64,000 nt of DNA from an uncultured Flavobacteriaceae bacterium. Its GTDB lineage: Bacteria > Bacteroidota > Bacteroidia > Flavobacteriales > Flavobacteriaceae. The stretch covers positions 62,001 to 126,000 of the forward strand of contig CANLUH010000012.1 in assembly GCA_947494205.1 (NCBI GenBank). Reading direction: 5' to 3'. The notes under the pieces were generated by a model. That model was not told the origin of the DNA. It did not search any database and saw only the letters and a program-made list of their open reading frames with translations. Both the position numbers and the translations under genes were made by a program. Shown piece by piece: positions 56,114 to 64,000 of this stretch (position 1 is its first letter; the number at the start of each line of letters is the position of its first letter).

Positions 56114-56173
56114 TTTTATCATTCCCATGAAAATGGGAATCTTATTGTGTTTTGTCCTCACAAAATGAGAACG
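56114..56173 (-). repeat. Dispersed double-hairpin intergenic repeat, copy B
   Basis: Inverted copy of 5598-5668. It has the perfect palindrome with the 8-bp stem (56121-56140) and the CTCA/TGAG hairpin (about 56155-56172), in the same relative order when read on the minus strand. Confidence 0.75.
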
Positions 56174-56239
56174 TTATTAATTAGTGTTGTTTATATATAA
56201 GTTTTGTTCTTTAAATATGAGACTCTCTTACTAAGAGAA

Positions 56240-57199
56240 TTAGAACTGATTAATAATCATAGTTGCTACACGTAATGCTTCCGTCCCATCATGTAATGTA
56301 ACAATAGGTTTGGTGTTATTATTTATAGCATCTGCAAATGTTTCAAGCTCGTCTAAAATGGCATTGTTTGTAGATATTTCAGGATTATCGAAATAAATCT
56401 GTTTTTTTATACCTTCGGCATTCTGAAGAATCATATCAAAATCTCCAGGATTGGTTGGAGCGTCTTTCATTTTTACAACTTCACATTTCTTTTCTAAGAA
56501 GTCTACAGAAATGTAAGCGTCTTTTTGAAAGAAACGTGTTTTACGCATATTTTTTAACGAAATTCTACTAGCGGTTAAATTTGCAACACAACCATTTACA
56601 AATTCGATTCTGGCATTTGCAATATCTGGTGTATCACTTATTACCGAAACACCACTTGCCGAAACATGTTTTACTTTAGATTGTACAACGCTTAGTATAA
56701 CATCTATATCATGAATCATTAAATCTAAAACCACAGGAACATCTGTACCACGTGGATTAAATTCTGCCAAACGATGCGCTTCTATAAACATTGGCGAATC
56801 TAACTGGTCTTTTACAGCTATAAAAGCAGGGTTAAAACGTTCTACATGGCCTACTTGTCCTTTTACACCATGCTCGGCTACTAAAGCTCTTAGAGTTTCT
56901 GCTTCTTCAACAGTATTGGTAATAGGTTTTTCTATGAAAATATGTTTTCCTTTAGCAATGGCTTGTTTAGCACAATCGTAATGCGAAAGGGTAGGAGTTA
57001 CAATATCTACCATATCTACAGCTTCAATTAAAGCCTCAATAGTATTAAAGTATTTATAACCAAATTCCTCTACTACCTTTTTTGCATTGGCTTCGTCTGC
57101 ATCATAAAACCCAACAAGGTTATATTTTTCAGATTGATTTAGTAGTCTTAAATGAATTTTACCAAGGTGTCCAGCACCTAATACTCCAGCGTTTAGCAT
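56240..57199 (-). CDS. Gfo/Idh/MocA family oxidoreductase
   Basis: A 319-residue NAD(P)-dependent oxidoreductase. The N-terminal Rossmann motif is G-A-G-H-L-G-K-I-H, then V-D-I-V-T-P-T, the active-site E-K-P in F-I-E-K-P-I, and the C-terminal domain with M-I-H-D-I-D. Substrates in this family are mostly sugars or sugar-like compounds; nothing nearby points to one. It has its own promoter box. Confidence 0.92.
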   Translation of the reverse strand: MLNAGVLGAGHLGKIHLRLLNQSEKYNLVGFYDADEANAKKVVEEFGYKYFNTIEALIEAVDMVDIVTPTLSHYDCAKQAIAKGKHIFIEKPITNTVEEAETLRALVAEHGVKGQVGHVERFNPAFIAVKDQLDSPMFIEAHRLAEFNPRGTDVPVVLDLMIHDIDVILSVVQSKVKHVSASGVSVISDTPDIANARIEFVNGCVANLTASRISLKNMRKTRFFQKDAYISVDFLEKKCEVVKMKDAPTNPGDFDMILQNAEGIKKQIYFDNPEISTNNAILDELETFADAINNNTKPIVTLHDGTEALRVATMIINQF

Positions 57200-57217
57200 T
57201 CTATATTACGTTTTCAA

Positions 57218-57225
57218 CAAAACTA
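57218..57225 (-). promoter_or_regulatory. TAnnTTTG -7 box
   Basis: On the minus strand reads TAGTTTTG, 18 bp upstream of the oxidoreductase ATG at 57199. Confidence 0.5.
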
Positions 57226-57359
57226 AGTATTTTTCGGTATTTATTTATGCGAATATGCTAATAAAATGGACTTTAGTTATTGATATTATAAATTCTATAG
57301 AAATTAGTTTCGACTTTAAAATCTTTCATTAATTTTATGCCTACTAAACTTTCTAACTT

Positions 57360-58001
57360 TTGAACGATACTTTTAAACATCAAGGCTTACGATTACAATT
57401 GGTTTCTACACTGAAATCCAAAGGAATAACTAATGCAGGAGTTTTAAATGCCATTACTAAAATTCCAAGACATTTATTTATGGATTCTAGTTTTCTAGAC
57501 CACGCTTACCAAGATAAAGCGTTTCCTATAGCGGCAGATCAAACTATTTCGCAACCCTATACAGTAGCTTTTCAAAGTGAGTTATTACAAGTAAAGCGAG
57601 GAGATAAAGTACTAGAAATAGGTACGGGCAGTGGTTATCAAACTGCAGTGCTTTGCGAGTTGGGAGCTAAAGTTTATAGTATAGAGCGCCAACAAGAACT
57701 TTTTAAAAAAACGAGTAAGTTTTTACCAAAGTTAGGATACAGACCAAAAAAACTAATTTTTGGAGATGGTTATAAAGGTATGGTAGAAGAGGCTCCTTTT
57801 GCAAGTATTATTGTAACAGCTGGAGCACCTTTTGTTCCAAAACCTTTATTAGCACAATTAGCAATAGGTGGACGTTTGGTTATTCCTGTTGGTGATAAAG
57901 TACAAACCATGACGCTTTTTGTAAGAACAGGACCAAAAGCCTTTGAAAAAACCGAGTTAGGAGAATTTCGCTTTGTACCATTGTTAGAGAACAAGAATTA
58001 A
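57360..58001 (+). CDS. pcm: Protein-L-isoaspartate O-methyltransferase
   Basis: Pcm repairs aged proteins by methylating isoaspartyl residues with S-adenosylmethionine. 213 residues; start TTG at 57360 because it lines up with the usual M-x-D-T-F-K-H start and there is no ATG. The active-site loop A-D-Q-T-I-S-Q-P-Y and SAM motif L-E-I-G-T-G-S-G-Y are clear. A TAACTTTTG sequence, one base longer than the -7 consensus, overlaps the start. It is divergent from the Gfo/Idh/MocA gene. Confidence 0.95.
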   Translation: MNDTFKHQGLRLQLVSTLKSKGITNAGVLNAITKIPRHLFMDSSFLDHAYQDKAFPIAADQTISQPYTVAFQSELLQVKRGDKVLEIGTGSGYQTAVLCELGAKVYSIERQQELFKKTSKFLPKLGYRPKKLIFGDGYKGMVEEAPFASIIVTAGAPFVPKPLLAQLAIGGRLVIPVGDKVQTMTLFVRTGPKAFEKTELGEFRFVPLLENKN

Positions 58002-58083
58002 TATCACTTCTTAAGGTATCTCAATTAAATGATAAAAATGTAGTAAGAATAGTTGCCTTAATTTAGTAGCATTACTTGAAAGG

Positions 58084-59169
58084 CTATTCTTTTAATGTTT
58101 CACTAATTGAGGTTAAAAATACATCCTCATAGAGGACGTTAACAATAAAATCATTTAAACTTCCTGTGAGTTGTTGTGCTTCAATAGGTGTTAAGTCATT
58201 TAAAAATAAAGCAAATTCTGTTTTATTTCCTTTTTTATCTGTAGCGTAAAATGCTTTAGTTAATACAAAAGAGGTAGAACCTCCTTTTGTACCTGCGTGT
58301 TTTAAATTAGCCTGATTACCTGGACTTTGCATTAAGCTTTCCATTACCTCGTTTAAAAATTCTTGCACTTTAGGAGAAAAGTACGTTTTAGAATTAAACT
58401 TCTGCATAAGTTTAGCATATTCCTCTGTAGTTGATGCTGGTAAGTTATCTGACCATATTTTTTGAATAGGCATACTTAAATCTCCAAAGTCTTTTCTGTA
58501 TAATGTGTCTGATATTAATTTATCATGTATCATCTCTGTAGTTGCTATATAGTCTTTCACAGGCATACCTTTTAAAGCTATTTGTAAGCCTTGATTTTTA
58601 AATTCCGGAAACGCTTCTTTTCCTACAAATAAAGACGATACTAGATAATAAATTTCAGAATGATTTTTAATATCAAGCAATTCCACACGCTTGTTTATAT
58701 TGTCTAAGCCTAATTTGTGTTGTAGCCATTCTGTATTAGCATTAGAGCTAAATAAAATCATGCCTTTAGCAATGTTACGAATGCTTACTGTATTATCTAG
58801 AATATCTTGTTTTGCATAATTTAACCAAGCAGGATGAGCGCCTCCATCTGTATTGGGAACATAATACAGTTCTAATTCGTTTAAAGCAATGCGTTGGTCT
58901 GGATTTATAGTTCCATTTGCTGCTTGTTCTGCATATTCTATGGCTATAATTATTTTAACAGTACTAGCTAATGGCTGCAATCTTTGTGCATTTTTATTTG
59001 CAATAATTTTGTCATTCCTAATAAGCGTTAAGGCAGCCTTATCTGGATTTTCTTTTATAAAATTAACAATACGGTCTTTATTGGGAGAAAAATAACGTAC
59101 TCCAATAATTCCTATAGTTAAAGCAAGCCCTAAAAGCGCTGCACCGATAATTAAAATTGCTTTAGACAT
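58084..59169 (-). CDS. Class A beta-lactamase-like serine hydrolase
   Basis: I chose ATG 59169 (M-S-K-A-I-L-I-I-G-A), giving 361 residues with an N-terminal membrane anchor; the open frame extends 19 codons further. The active-site S-x-x-K is S-T-V-K in P-L-A-S-T-V-K-I, the second motif reads S-S-N-A-N, and the K-T-G-like motif reads K-G-G. This is the penicillin-binding/beta-lactamase fold; whether it hydrolyses beta-lactams is unknown. It is leftward with its own upstream region. Confidence 0.85.
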   Translation of the reverse strand: MSKAILIIGAALLGLALTIGIIGVRYFSPNKDRIVNFIKENPDKAALTLIRNDKIIANKNAQRLQPLASTVKIIIAIEYAEQAANGTINPDQRIALNELELYYVPNTDGGAHPAWLNYAKQDILDNTVSIRNIAKGMILFSSNANTEWLQHKLGLDNINKRVELLDIKNHSEIYYLVSSLFVGKEAFPEFKNQGLQIALKGMPVKDYIATTEMIHDKLISDTLYRKDFGDLSMPIQKIWSDNLPASTTEEYAKLMQKFNSKTYFSPKVQEFLNEVMESLMQSPGNQANLKHAGTKGGSTSFVLTKAFYATDKKGNKTEFALFLNDLTPIEAQQLTGSLNDFIVNVLYEDVFLTSISETLKE

Positions 59170-59836
59170 AAATTCGTATTTTAATATAAGTAGCGAAACA
59201 CGAATATTGTTACATTTTTTCTGCATTTAAAATTAATAATATTAATAGCGTTAATATTGTTTGTATTCAAAATTGAGGAAGTTGGTTGGTTGTACTATAC
59301 GTCTTAAAAATGTAAAGAAAGTTACCTCTCTTTACTATTATGTGTCAATTAAACATATTTATTACCCATTTTAGCTGTTTAAAATGTAAAAGTTTTGGGT
59401 AAATTAATACCATTTAAATGGAAATTATAACATTTGAATAGCATCAATATATTTAAACAATAAATTGATAGAAGTGGTAAGTTTCCGAAATTTTAATACT
59501 TACGATTAGTCTTTCAAATAAATTATTAAAAACGTTAGTATACAAGAATTATACTATTGTTTTTATAAAATGTCTAATCTAATAAAAGTGTTTAAATACA
59601 CGGTTTGTCGATGGCTATTTAAATATAAACAGTGTTTTATTACATATGTTAATGGTTTTAAATTAATAGCGTTTTAAAAGATGCATTAGGTATAGTAATA
59701 TTATCTATTTGGTAACTGTCAATAATATAACTATACCTAATGCAACATACTGTGTTTGTTATTTCAAATAAATTAATTCTTAATCAGTCTTTTTTGATAA
59801 CGTTAGTTTCCACGTTAAATTATATTCTTTTATAAA
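59170..59836. other. 667-bp AT-rich gene-free region with inverted repeats
   Basis: No convincing reading frame. At 59238-59258 there is AATATTAA-N5-TTAATATT, and at 59682-59744 a long inverted repeat (separate entry). It separates two leftward genes, the DUF5686 gene and the serine hydrolase, so it must hold the hydrolase promoter. Confidence 0.6.
59682..59744. repeat. Long inverted repeat (23-bp arms)
   Basis: Arms TGCATTAGGTATAGTAATAT... (59682-59704) and its complement (59722-59744) with one mismatch in 23 and a 17-bp loop. No T-run follows, so it is not an ordinary terminator. Confidence 0.85.
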
Positions 59837-62302
59837 TTAAAAGCTAAAGCCAAATAAAACAGCATCGTTTATAAAACCACTTTGGTAAGAGCGTACATAG
59901 TCTACACGTAAAAACCTGAATTTTCCAAAGCCTAAATTATCTATTCCTATAGAATATTCACTGTAAGGCTTATTGTCTTGTGTTATAGCTGCATTTGCGC
60001 CTACAATTAAGTTAAAGTTAAGCTTATTTAATAATGGTATCTTATTTAAAATAAAACCATTAAAGTTATGCTCTGCATGAATTTCTGCATAGGACTCATT
60101 GGTACTTAAACCGTAATATGGTAAGTTTTTAAAAGCATTAATATAAGCCCCATCTAACTTTACATTGGTTTGGTTACCATTAAAGTGGTGATAATCCATA
60201 AAAGCAATATTCTCTGCATTAGAAAATGTACCAGCACCAATATTATATCTAAAATCACCTTTGTTGCCTAAGGATACATATTGCCTTAAATTAAGCTTAA
60301 ACTGGTCGAAATTATAATTCTCGTTTGTTGCGCCTAATCCTTTTTCGTAACCAATAGTAAGAGAAGGATATTTATTATTACGCATATTGTATTTTCCATC
60401 TGGATAGCTTAAATAGTTTTGTGCAAAATTAATAGTAGCACTTGCATTAAATTTTACAATATTATGCGTGTTAAATGGTGCTATGTTATAAGCCAGTTCG
60501 TTAGTAGGGTTGTTACTTGTATAGCGGTCTCCATCTTCGTCAACTAATGTATAGTCCGAATTATTAAATAATGCTTTTCTACGCTCGTAACTTACAGAAG
60601 AGTTTAAGAAAAAGCCATTAAATAGTTCTTGCGAGAATGCTAGCCTTGTAAAACTTCTATCGTAAAGTTTCATATAGTTATCTTCAAAAAACAAGGTACT
60701 TACTGCGTTTTCTAATCTAGATATTGGTCTAGAGGCATTAAACTGTTCTGTTTTTATTCCTCCAGAAAGCGATAAGGAGCGTCTATTTTTATTATTAAAC
60801 TTATAGTAAATTGAAGCTGTACCACGTATACGATCATCTCCTTCTCCATAATTAATATTAGAGTTAACACTTAAAAATCGATTATAATCGTCGTAACGTT
60901 TTGTAAAGTTTAATCCCAAATTACCATTCCAACCTTGTACAGTATTAAAGCTAAGTCTTGCTATTGGAGAACTAACACTAAATCTATATTTTTTATGTGA
61001 GTTTTGGTAGCTATAACCACCTAATATATTTGTTATTTTAAAAGCATTATTTTTTTGATCTATAGAATCTAAATAAGGTTTAGACTCTTTTACAATTTGT
61101 ATACTATCTTTCTTTACGTAATCTGTAGATTCTGCAATAGTTAAAGGCACTGGGCGAATGGTATTCCAATAGGTAGAGTCTTTTTTGTTTGAGTTTTCTT
61201 CAAATGATAAGACTTCTCTATTAAATGTTCTAGCTTCAAATTCTGGAGAAAAATTGTAGTTACTGTATACCGATGTAAAACGACTGTCTCCTTTAATACC
61301 GAAAATACCGAATTTAAAATCGAAAGTTTGAGATATTAATGCCCAAACTCTATCTTTTTCAGAATAAGAAAACGTTTGTTGTAATGTAAATAAATCTACT
61401 GGCGTAGTATCAACTTGTGCACCTCTAATAGTAACATCTACAGCATATAAATTCCATTGATCTTCTACAATATATATATAGCCCGAAAATGCTTTATCGT
61501 TTTTTCGTTTAGGTGTGATTTTTATTTTATTTATAAGGTTGCCTTTATCGTCGTAAAAAACACCTTCTAATTTATAACGGTAATAGTTAAATGCCATATC
61601 CGAGATAGGAGAGACCACACGAGCTCCTAATTCGAATGTATTATTATAGAAGTTAAAATTAACATCACTAGCATTATTAAAGCTGAAACCATTGTCGTCG
61701 CCGCTTACTTTAGATGCTATAATTTTTTCTTTTAAAGGTTTTGGTCTTTGGTATTTTAATTTCGAAATTGTTTCCGAAAGGTAGATAATACCACTTCTGG
61801 TAGAATCTAATCCGCCACCTAAATCACCTAATTCTTGACCTAATATTTTTTCAGGTGCATTTTTAATTTGAATCACACCACGAGAGTAAAAATCTGAAGT
61901 ATATTCGCCCAATTTTTCAAGTACCTTTTTTCTATTATTAATAGTACTTCTAATAATTTTATTTGCCGGATTGTCTTCCGAATTAATAACAACTTCATTT
62001 AAAGAAATATCTTCTTCCTGTAAAACGGCATTTAAAGTAAAAGGAAAGCTTTTAATAGATACTTTTTTCTTCAGTGTTTTATAACCTAAATACTGGAACA
62101 CAATAGTATAATCACCAAGTTTAGTAACGTTAAGTTCGTACATACCTTCACTATTTGTAGTAGTACCAATGTAGGTGTTGTCTACAAAAATGTTAACAAC
62201 GGGTAGTGTTTCGTTTTTAGATGAGGTTACTGTTCCTGTAATTTGAGAGAATGATATGCTACAGCATAATAGTGCAGCAACTAATTGTAAGGATTTAAGC
62301 AT
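59837..62302 (-). CDS. DUF5686 family outer-membrane protein
   Basis: An 821-residue protein with a signal peptide ending near S-F-S-Q, a carboxypeptidase-regulatory-like domain (about 20-105, I-T-G-T-V-T-S-S), the DUF5686 region, and a C-terminal outer-membrane beta-barrel whose last residue is Phe (L-F-G-F-S-F), the usual signal for barrel insertion. It is not a TonB receptor: no plug is visible. Function unknown; similar proteins are common in Flavobacteriaceae. Confidence 0.9.
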   Translation of the reverse strand: MLKSLQLVAALLCCSISFSQITGTVTSSKNETLPVVNIFVDNTYIGTTTNSEGMYELNVTKLGDYTIVFQYLGYKTLKKKVSIKSFPFTLNAVLQEEDISLNEVVINSEDNPANKIIRSTINNRKKVLEKLGEYTSDFYSRGVIQIKNAPEKILGQELGDLGGGLDSTRSGIIYLSETISKLKYQRPKPLKEKIIASKVSGDDNGFSFNNASDVNFNFYNNTFELGARVVSPISDMAFNYYRYKLEGVFYDDKGNLINKIKITPKRKNDKAFSGYIYIVEDQWNLYAVDVTIRGAQVDTTPVDLFTLQQTFSYSEKDRVWALISQTFDFKFGIFGIKGDSRFTSVYSNYNFSPEFEARTFNREVLSFEENSNKKDSTYWNTIRPVPLTIAESTDYVKKDSIQIVKESKPYLDSIDQKNNAFKITNILGGYSYQNSHKKYRFSVSSPIARLSFNTVQGWNGNLGLNFTKRYDDYNRFLSVNSNINYGEGDDRIRGTASIYYKFNNKNRRSLSLSGGIKTEQFNASRPISRLENAVSTLFFEDNYMKLYDRSFTRLAFSQELFNGFFLNSSVSYERRKALFNNSDYTLVDEDGDRYTSNNPTNELAYNIAPFNTHNIVKFNASATINFAQNYLSYPDGKYNMRNNKYPSLTIGYEKGLGATNENYNFDQFKLNLRQYVSLGNKGDFRYNIGAGTFSNAENIAFMDYHHFNGNQTNVKLDGAYINAFKNLPYYGLSTNESYAEIHAEHNFNGFILNKIPLLNKLNFNLIVGANAAITQDNKPYSEYSIGIDNLGFGKFRFLRVDYVRSYQSGFINDAVLFGFSF

Positions 62303-62411
62303 GTGTTAGTTTGTTTCTTATTATTTGTTTCTATTAGTATAGACGTACTTTTTATTAATAAGGTTGCCTAAGACCAATTATTTTTTAAGAATATATTGGT
62401 TTAATAGAATT

Positions 62412-62419
62412 CAAACATA
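62412..62419 (-). promoter_or_regulatory. Possible TAnnTTTG -7 box
   Basis: On the minus strand reads TATGTTTG, 109 bp upstream of the DUF5686 gene start at 62302, between smpB and that gene. Confidence 0.35.
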
Positions 62420-62487
62420 GACATTAAACGTGCATACGGATGTTATAGAATTCCTAAAAAATGTGAAACTTATTTTAAAATTAAGAA

Positions 62488-62943
62488 TTAGAAGTTTTTC
62501 TTAATTCTGGCTAAATCACGTTTGTTGTCTCTGTCTTTCATAGTCTCTCTCTTATCGTATAACTTTTTACCTTTTGCTAAGGCAATAGACAACTTTGCAT
62601 AACCATTCTCGTTAATGAATAAGCGTAAAGGCACTATGGTAAGTCCTGTATTTTGCACCTCTTTATTAAGCTTCTTTAATTCTTTTTTGTTAAGTAATAG
62701 TTTACGTTCTGCTTTGGGAGCATGGTTGTAGTAATTACCATATATGTATTCCTGAATGGTCATGTTAATAACAAACAACTCACCAGCCTCATTAAATTCG
62801 CAAAACGCTTCTGCAATAGACGCTTTACTTTCTCTAATCGACTTTATTTCGGTACCAGTAAGTACAATTCCTGCGGTATATTTGTCTAATATCTCGTATT
62901 GAAATCGTGCTTTTTTGTTTTGTATGTTTATGTTTTTTTGCAT
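62488..62943 (-). CDS. smpB: SsrA-binding protein SmpB
   Basis: SmpB binds tmRNA and brings it to stalled ribosomes for trans-translation. 151 residues: N-terminal [10 protein letters not shown], the L-x-G-T-E-[IV]-K-S motif ([11 protein letters not shown]), and a basic C-terminal tail with K-L-Y-D-K-R-E-T that enters the ribosomal A site. Length is normal. tmRNA was not seen in this window. Confidence 0.97.
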   Translation of the reverse strand: MQKNINIQNKKARFQYEILDKYTAGIVLTGTEIKSIRESKASIAEAFCEFNEAGELFVINMTIQEYIYGNYYNHAPKAERKLLLNKKELKKLNKEVQNTGLTIVPLRLFINENGYAKLSIALAKGKKLYDKRETMKDRDNKRDLARIKKNF

Positions 62944-62950
62944 GAGAGAA

Positions 62951-62958
62951 CAAAGCTA
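62951..62958 (-). promoter_or_regulatory. TAnnTTTG -7 box close to the smpB ATG
   Basis: On the minus strand reads TAGCTTTG, only 7 bp before the smpB ATG at 62943. Confidence 0.5.
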
Positions 62959-62979
62959 AACAATTTTGATAAAAAATGG

Positions 62980-63034
62980 TGAGTTATAAGTTCTAAATGA
63001 TGAGTTATAAGTTATGAGTAGTGAGTTATAAATT
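62980..63034 (+). repeat. Tandem 21-bp-period repeat
   Basis: TGAGTTATAAGTT occurs at 62980 and 63001, and TGAGTTATAAATT at 63022, a period of 21 bp. A second short tandem (GAAGTTGAAATT, 12-bp period) follows at about 63051-63074. Confidence 0.8.
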
Positions 63035-63078
63035 ACTTACTCAAGTAAAGAAGTTGAAATTGAAGTTGAAATGAAACT

Positions 63079-63190
63079 GTCATTACGAGGACAAAGGACG
63101 TGGCAATCTGTTAAAAAGTTTAATAATTAGCATCACTAAAATAGAAATTACCTTTAATTAGGTTTCTACTGCGCTCAACCAGACAGCATA
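63079..63190. repeat. REP-like intergenic element
   Basis: The left part reads GTCATTACGAGGACAAAGGA and runs on to G-G-C-A-A-T-C-T-G at 63110. It resembles the GTCATTGCGAGGA...GCAATCT repeats found in many bacterial chromosomes. The right part (63161-63190) has TTTCTACTGCGCTCAACC, like the inverted-complement end of a related flavobacterial repeat. Non-coding. Confidence 0.6.
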
Positions 63191-63212
63191 TAAGCGATTA
63201 ATTCAATAGTAA

Positions 63213-63749
63213 TTAAGACACCTGTTTAAATACTTCTTTTACCCAATCGTTAACTAAACAATCCATAATAAGATGCATTCTAGGCGCATTACTTCTATTA
63301 TGTACTTCGTGCGTAATATGGAAATTGCAATACCAAGTTTCTCCAGCACTCATCTGCACAGGAGCTTTATCGAGTAGTATTTCTACTTTATCATTGGTTA
63401 CAATAGGAATATGAATACGTATTTTACCATGCTCTAAACTATAGCCAATGTCTCTATGCGGTTTTATACTTGCGCCAGCGTCTAGTGTATGGATTCTAAA
63501 TGTTTCTTTATCGCATTTAAATGTTTCTAAAACAGATAGGAGGTAAGGGCATTGCTTTAAAGCATCATTAGGTAAAAATACAGGTAAACCATTTTCACCA
63601 ATTACAGGTTCTATAAAGTGTTTAGACCAAAGTGTTTCTAGGGTAACCGATGGATTGTATATATCGTAATAGTCTTTTTGCGTAAACTGAGAGAGTTCTT
63701 TTTTTATAGTTTCTGTATCGAAGACAAAAGGCAATTTTACGGCATTCAT
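63213..63749 (-). CDS. Aspartyl/asparaginyl beta-hydroxylase-like protein
   Basis: I chose ATG 63749 (M-N-A-V-K-L-P-F, 178 residues). A jelly-roll 2-oxoglutarate/Fe(II)-type domain: first metal ligand in I-K-P-H-R-D (H-x-D), the R-I-H-I-P-I motif, and the distal His in H-E-V-H-N-R with Arg following. Family members hydroxylate Asp/Asn residues; here the substrate is unknown. Confidence 0.88.
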   Translation of the reverse strand: MNAVKLPFVFDTETIKKELSQFTQKDYYDIYNPSVTLETLWSKHFIEPVIGENGLPVFLPNDALKQCPYLLSVLETFKCDKETFRIHTLDAGASIKPHRDIGYSLEHGKIRIHIPIVTNDKVEILLDKAPVQMSAGETWYCNFHITHEVHNRSNAPRMHLIMDCLVNDWVKEVFKQVS

Positions 63750-63834
63750 AGTTATATGTTGTAATAGCAATTAGTATATGAGGCAATTAAAATACAATTT
63801 TTAACGTAGAACTCATTTTAGACGCTTTATTTTT

Positions 63835-64000
63835 TTAATCATCTAGCACTTTTTCCATAATAACCATACCGCGTAAATGCTTATGTAATAGATTGAATTC
63901 TAATCGAGTAGTCCCTGTGACCTTAAAACCTTCCTTTTCGTAAAACCGAAGGGCTTGTGTTTGCGTATCCATTGCTTTTAACCAAAGTAAGGTGTTATTA
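63835..64000 (-). CDS. GNAT-family acetyltransferase (C-terminal part only)
   Basis: The last 54 residues of a protein running out of the window. They read L-W-L-K-A-M-D-T-Q-T-Q-A, then L-R-F-Y-E-K-E-G-F-K-V, matching motif B at the end of GNAT acetyltransferases, and end in M-V-I-M-E-K-V-L-D-D. The acetyl-CoA motif lies outside. It is the second GNAT in the window and is unrelated to the one at 4032. Confidence 0.75.
   Translation of the reverse strand, partial: NNTLLWLKAMDTQTQALRFYEKEGFKVTGTTRLEFNLLHKHLRGMVIMEKVLDD

Overview
The window is a stretch of chromosome from an AT-rich member of the Bacteroidota, almost certainly a marine-type Flavobacteriaceae. The evidence is: secreted proteins ending in type IX secretion (T9SS) type A sorting domains, GEVED domains, the Rpb6-type RNA polymerase omega subunit, DUF4835, DUF6913 and DUF5686 proteins, an RprX/RprY-like two-component pair, TAnnTTTG-type -7 promoter boxes, few Shine-Dalgarno sites, and the flavobacterial gene order dapA, Kir-like channel, bamD, rpoZ, coaBC, DUF4835, recN, fabI. 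No tRNA, rRNA or CRISPR array was seen.

Layout. 0-8.3 kb is housekeeping: a truncated thioesterase, a leftward run (LEA-type lipoprotein, ribD, HAD phosphatase, EamA transporter, YigZ), then rightward prmC, a LOG-family gene and ligA. 8.4-10.9 kb holds three tandem paralogous membrane proteins of unknown function. 11.06-25.84 kb is an inserted island. It is flanked by 327-bp direct repeats that duplicate the junction between the third membrane-protein gene and doxX, and a decayed IS110-family transposase lies at its left edge. 26-36.7 kb returns to core genes (doxX, split 5'-nucleotidase, dapA to fabI). 37-41.7 kb encodes two large T9SS-secreted proteins. 41.7-46.6 kb is a rightward run (glycosyltransferase, YbbR, coaE, histidine kinase, response regulator). 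46.7-64 kb is mostly leftward core genes (miaA, K+ channel, DUF3857 protein, exonuclease/GIY-YIG, YggS, DUF1015, M23 peptidase, hydroxyacyl-CoA dehydrogenase, Gfo/Idh/MocA oxidoreductase, serine hydrolase, DUF5686 protein, smpB, Asp/Asn hydroxylase-like), with pcm the only complete gene there that runs rightward.

The island is the most interesting part. It carries a tightly packed six-gene rightward operon: outer-membrane beta-barrel receptor-like protein, class III PLP aminotransferase, a protein built from two copies of an unknown ~95-residue domain, an ABC ATPase and two ABC-2 permeases. Divergent from it is nadA-nadB plus a Nudix-like gene, and convergent with it is an NAD kinase. Two secreted hydrolases (phytase-like esterase, S1/P1 nuclease) follow. 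I propose that the six genes form an undescribed synthesis/export system and that the insertion used homologous recombination at the doxX junction. Both are inferences.

Other points of note: two apparently intact genes (miaA and the exonuclease/GIY-YIG gene) have no ATG/GTG/TTG that would keep their essential N-terminal motifs; several -7 boxes abut start codons (possible leaderless mRNAs); a C8 tract sits in a possible promoter spacer ahead of a T9SS surface protein; and there are small dispersed hairpin repeats.
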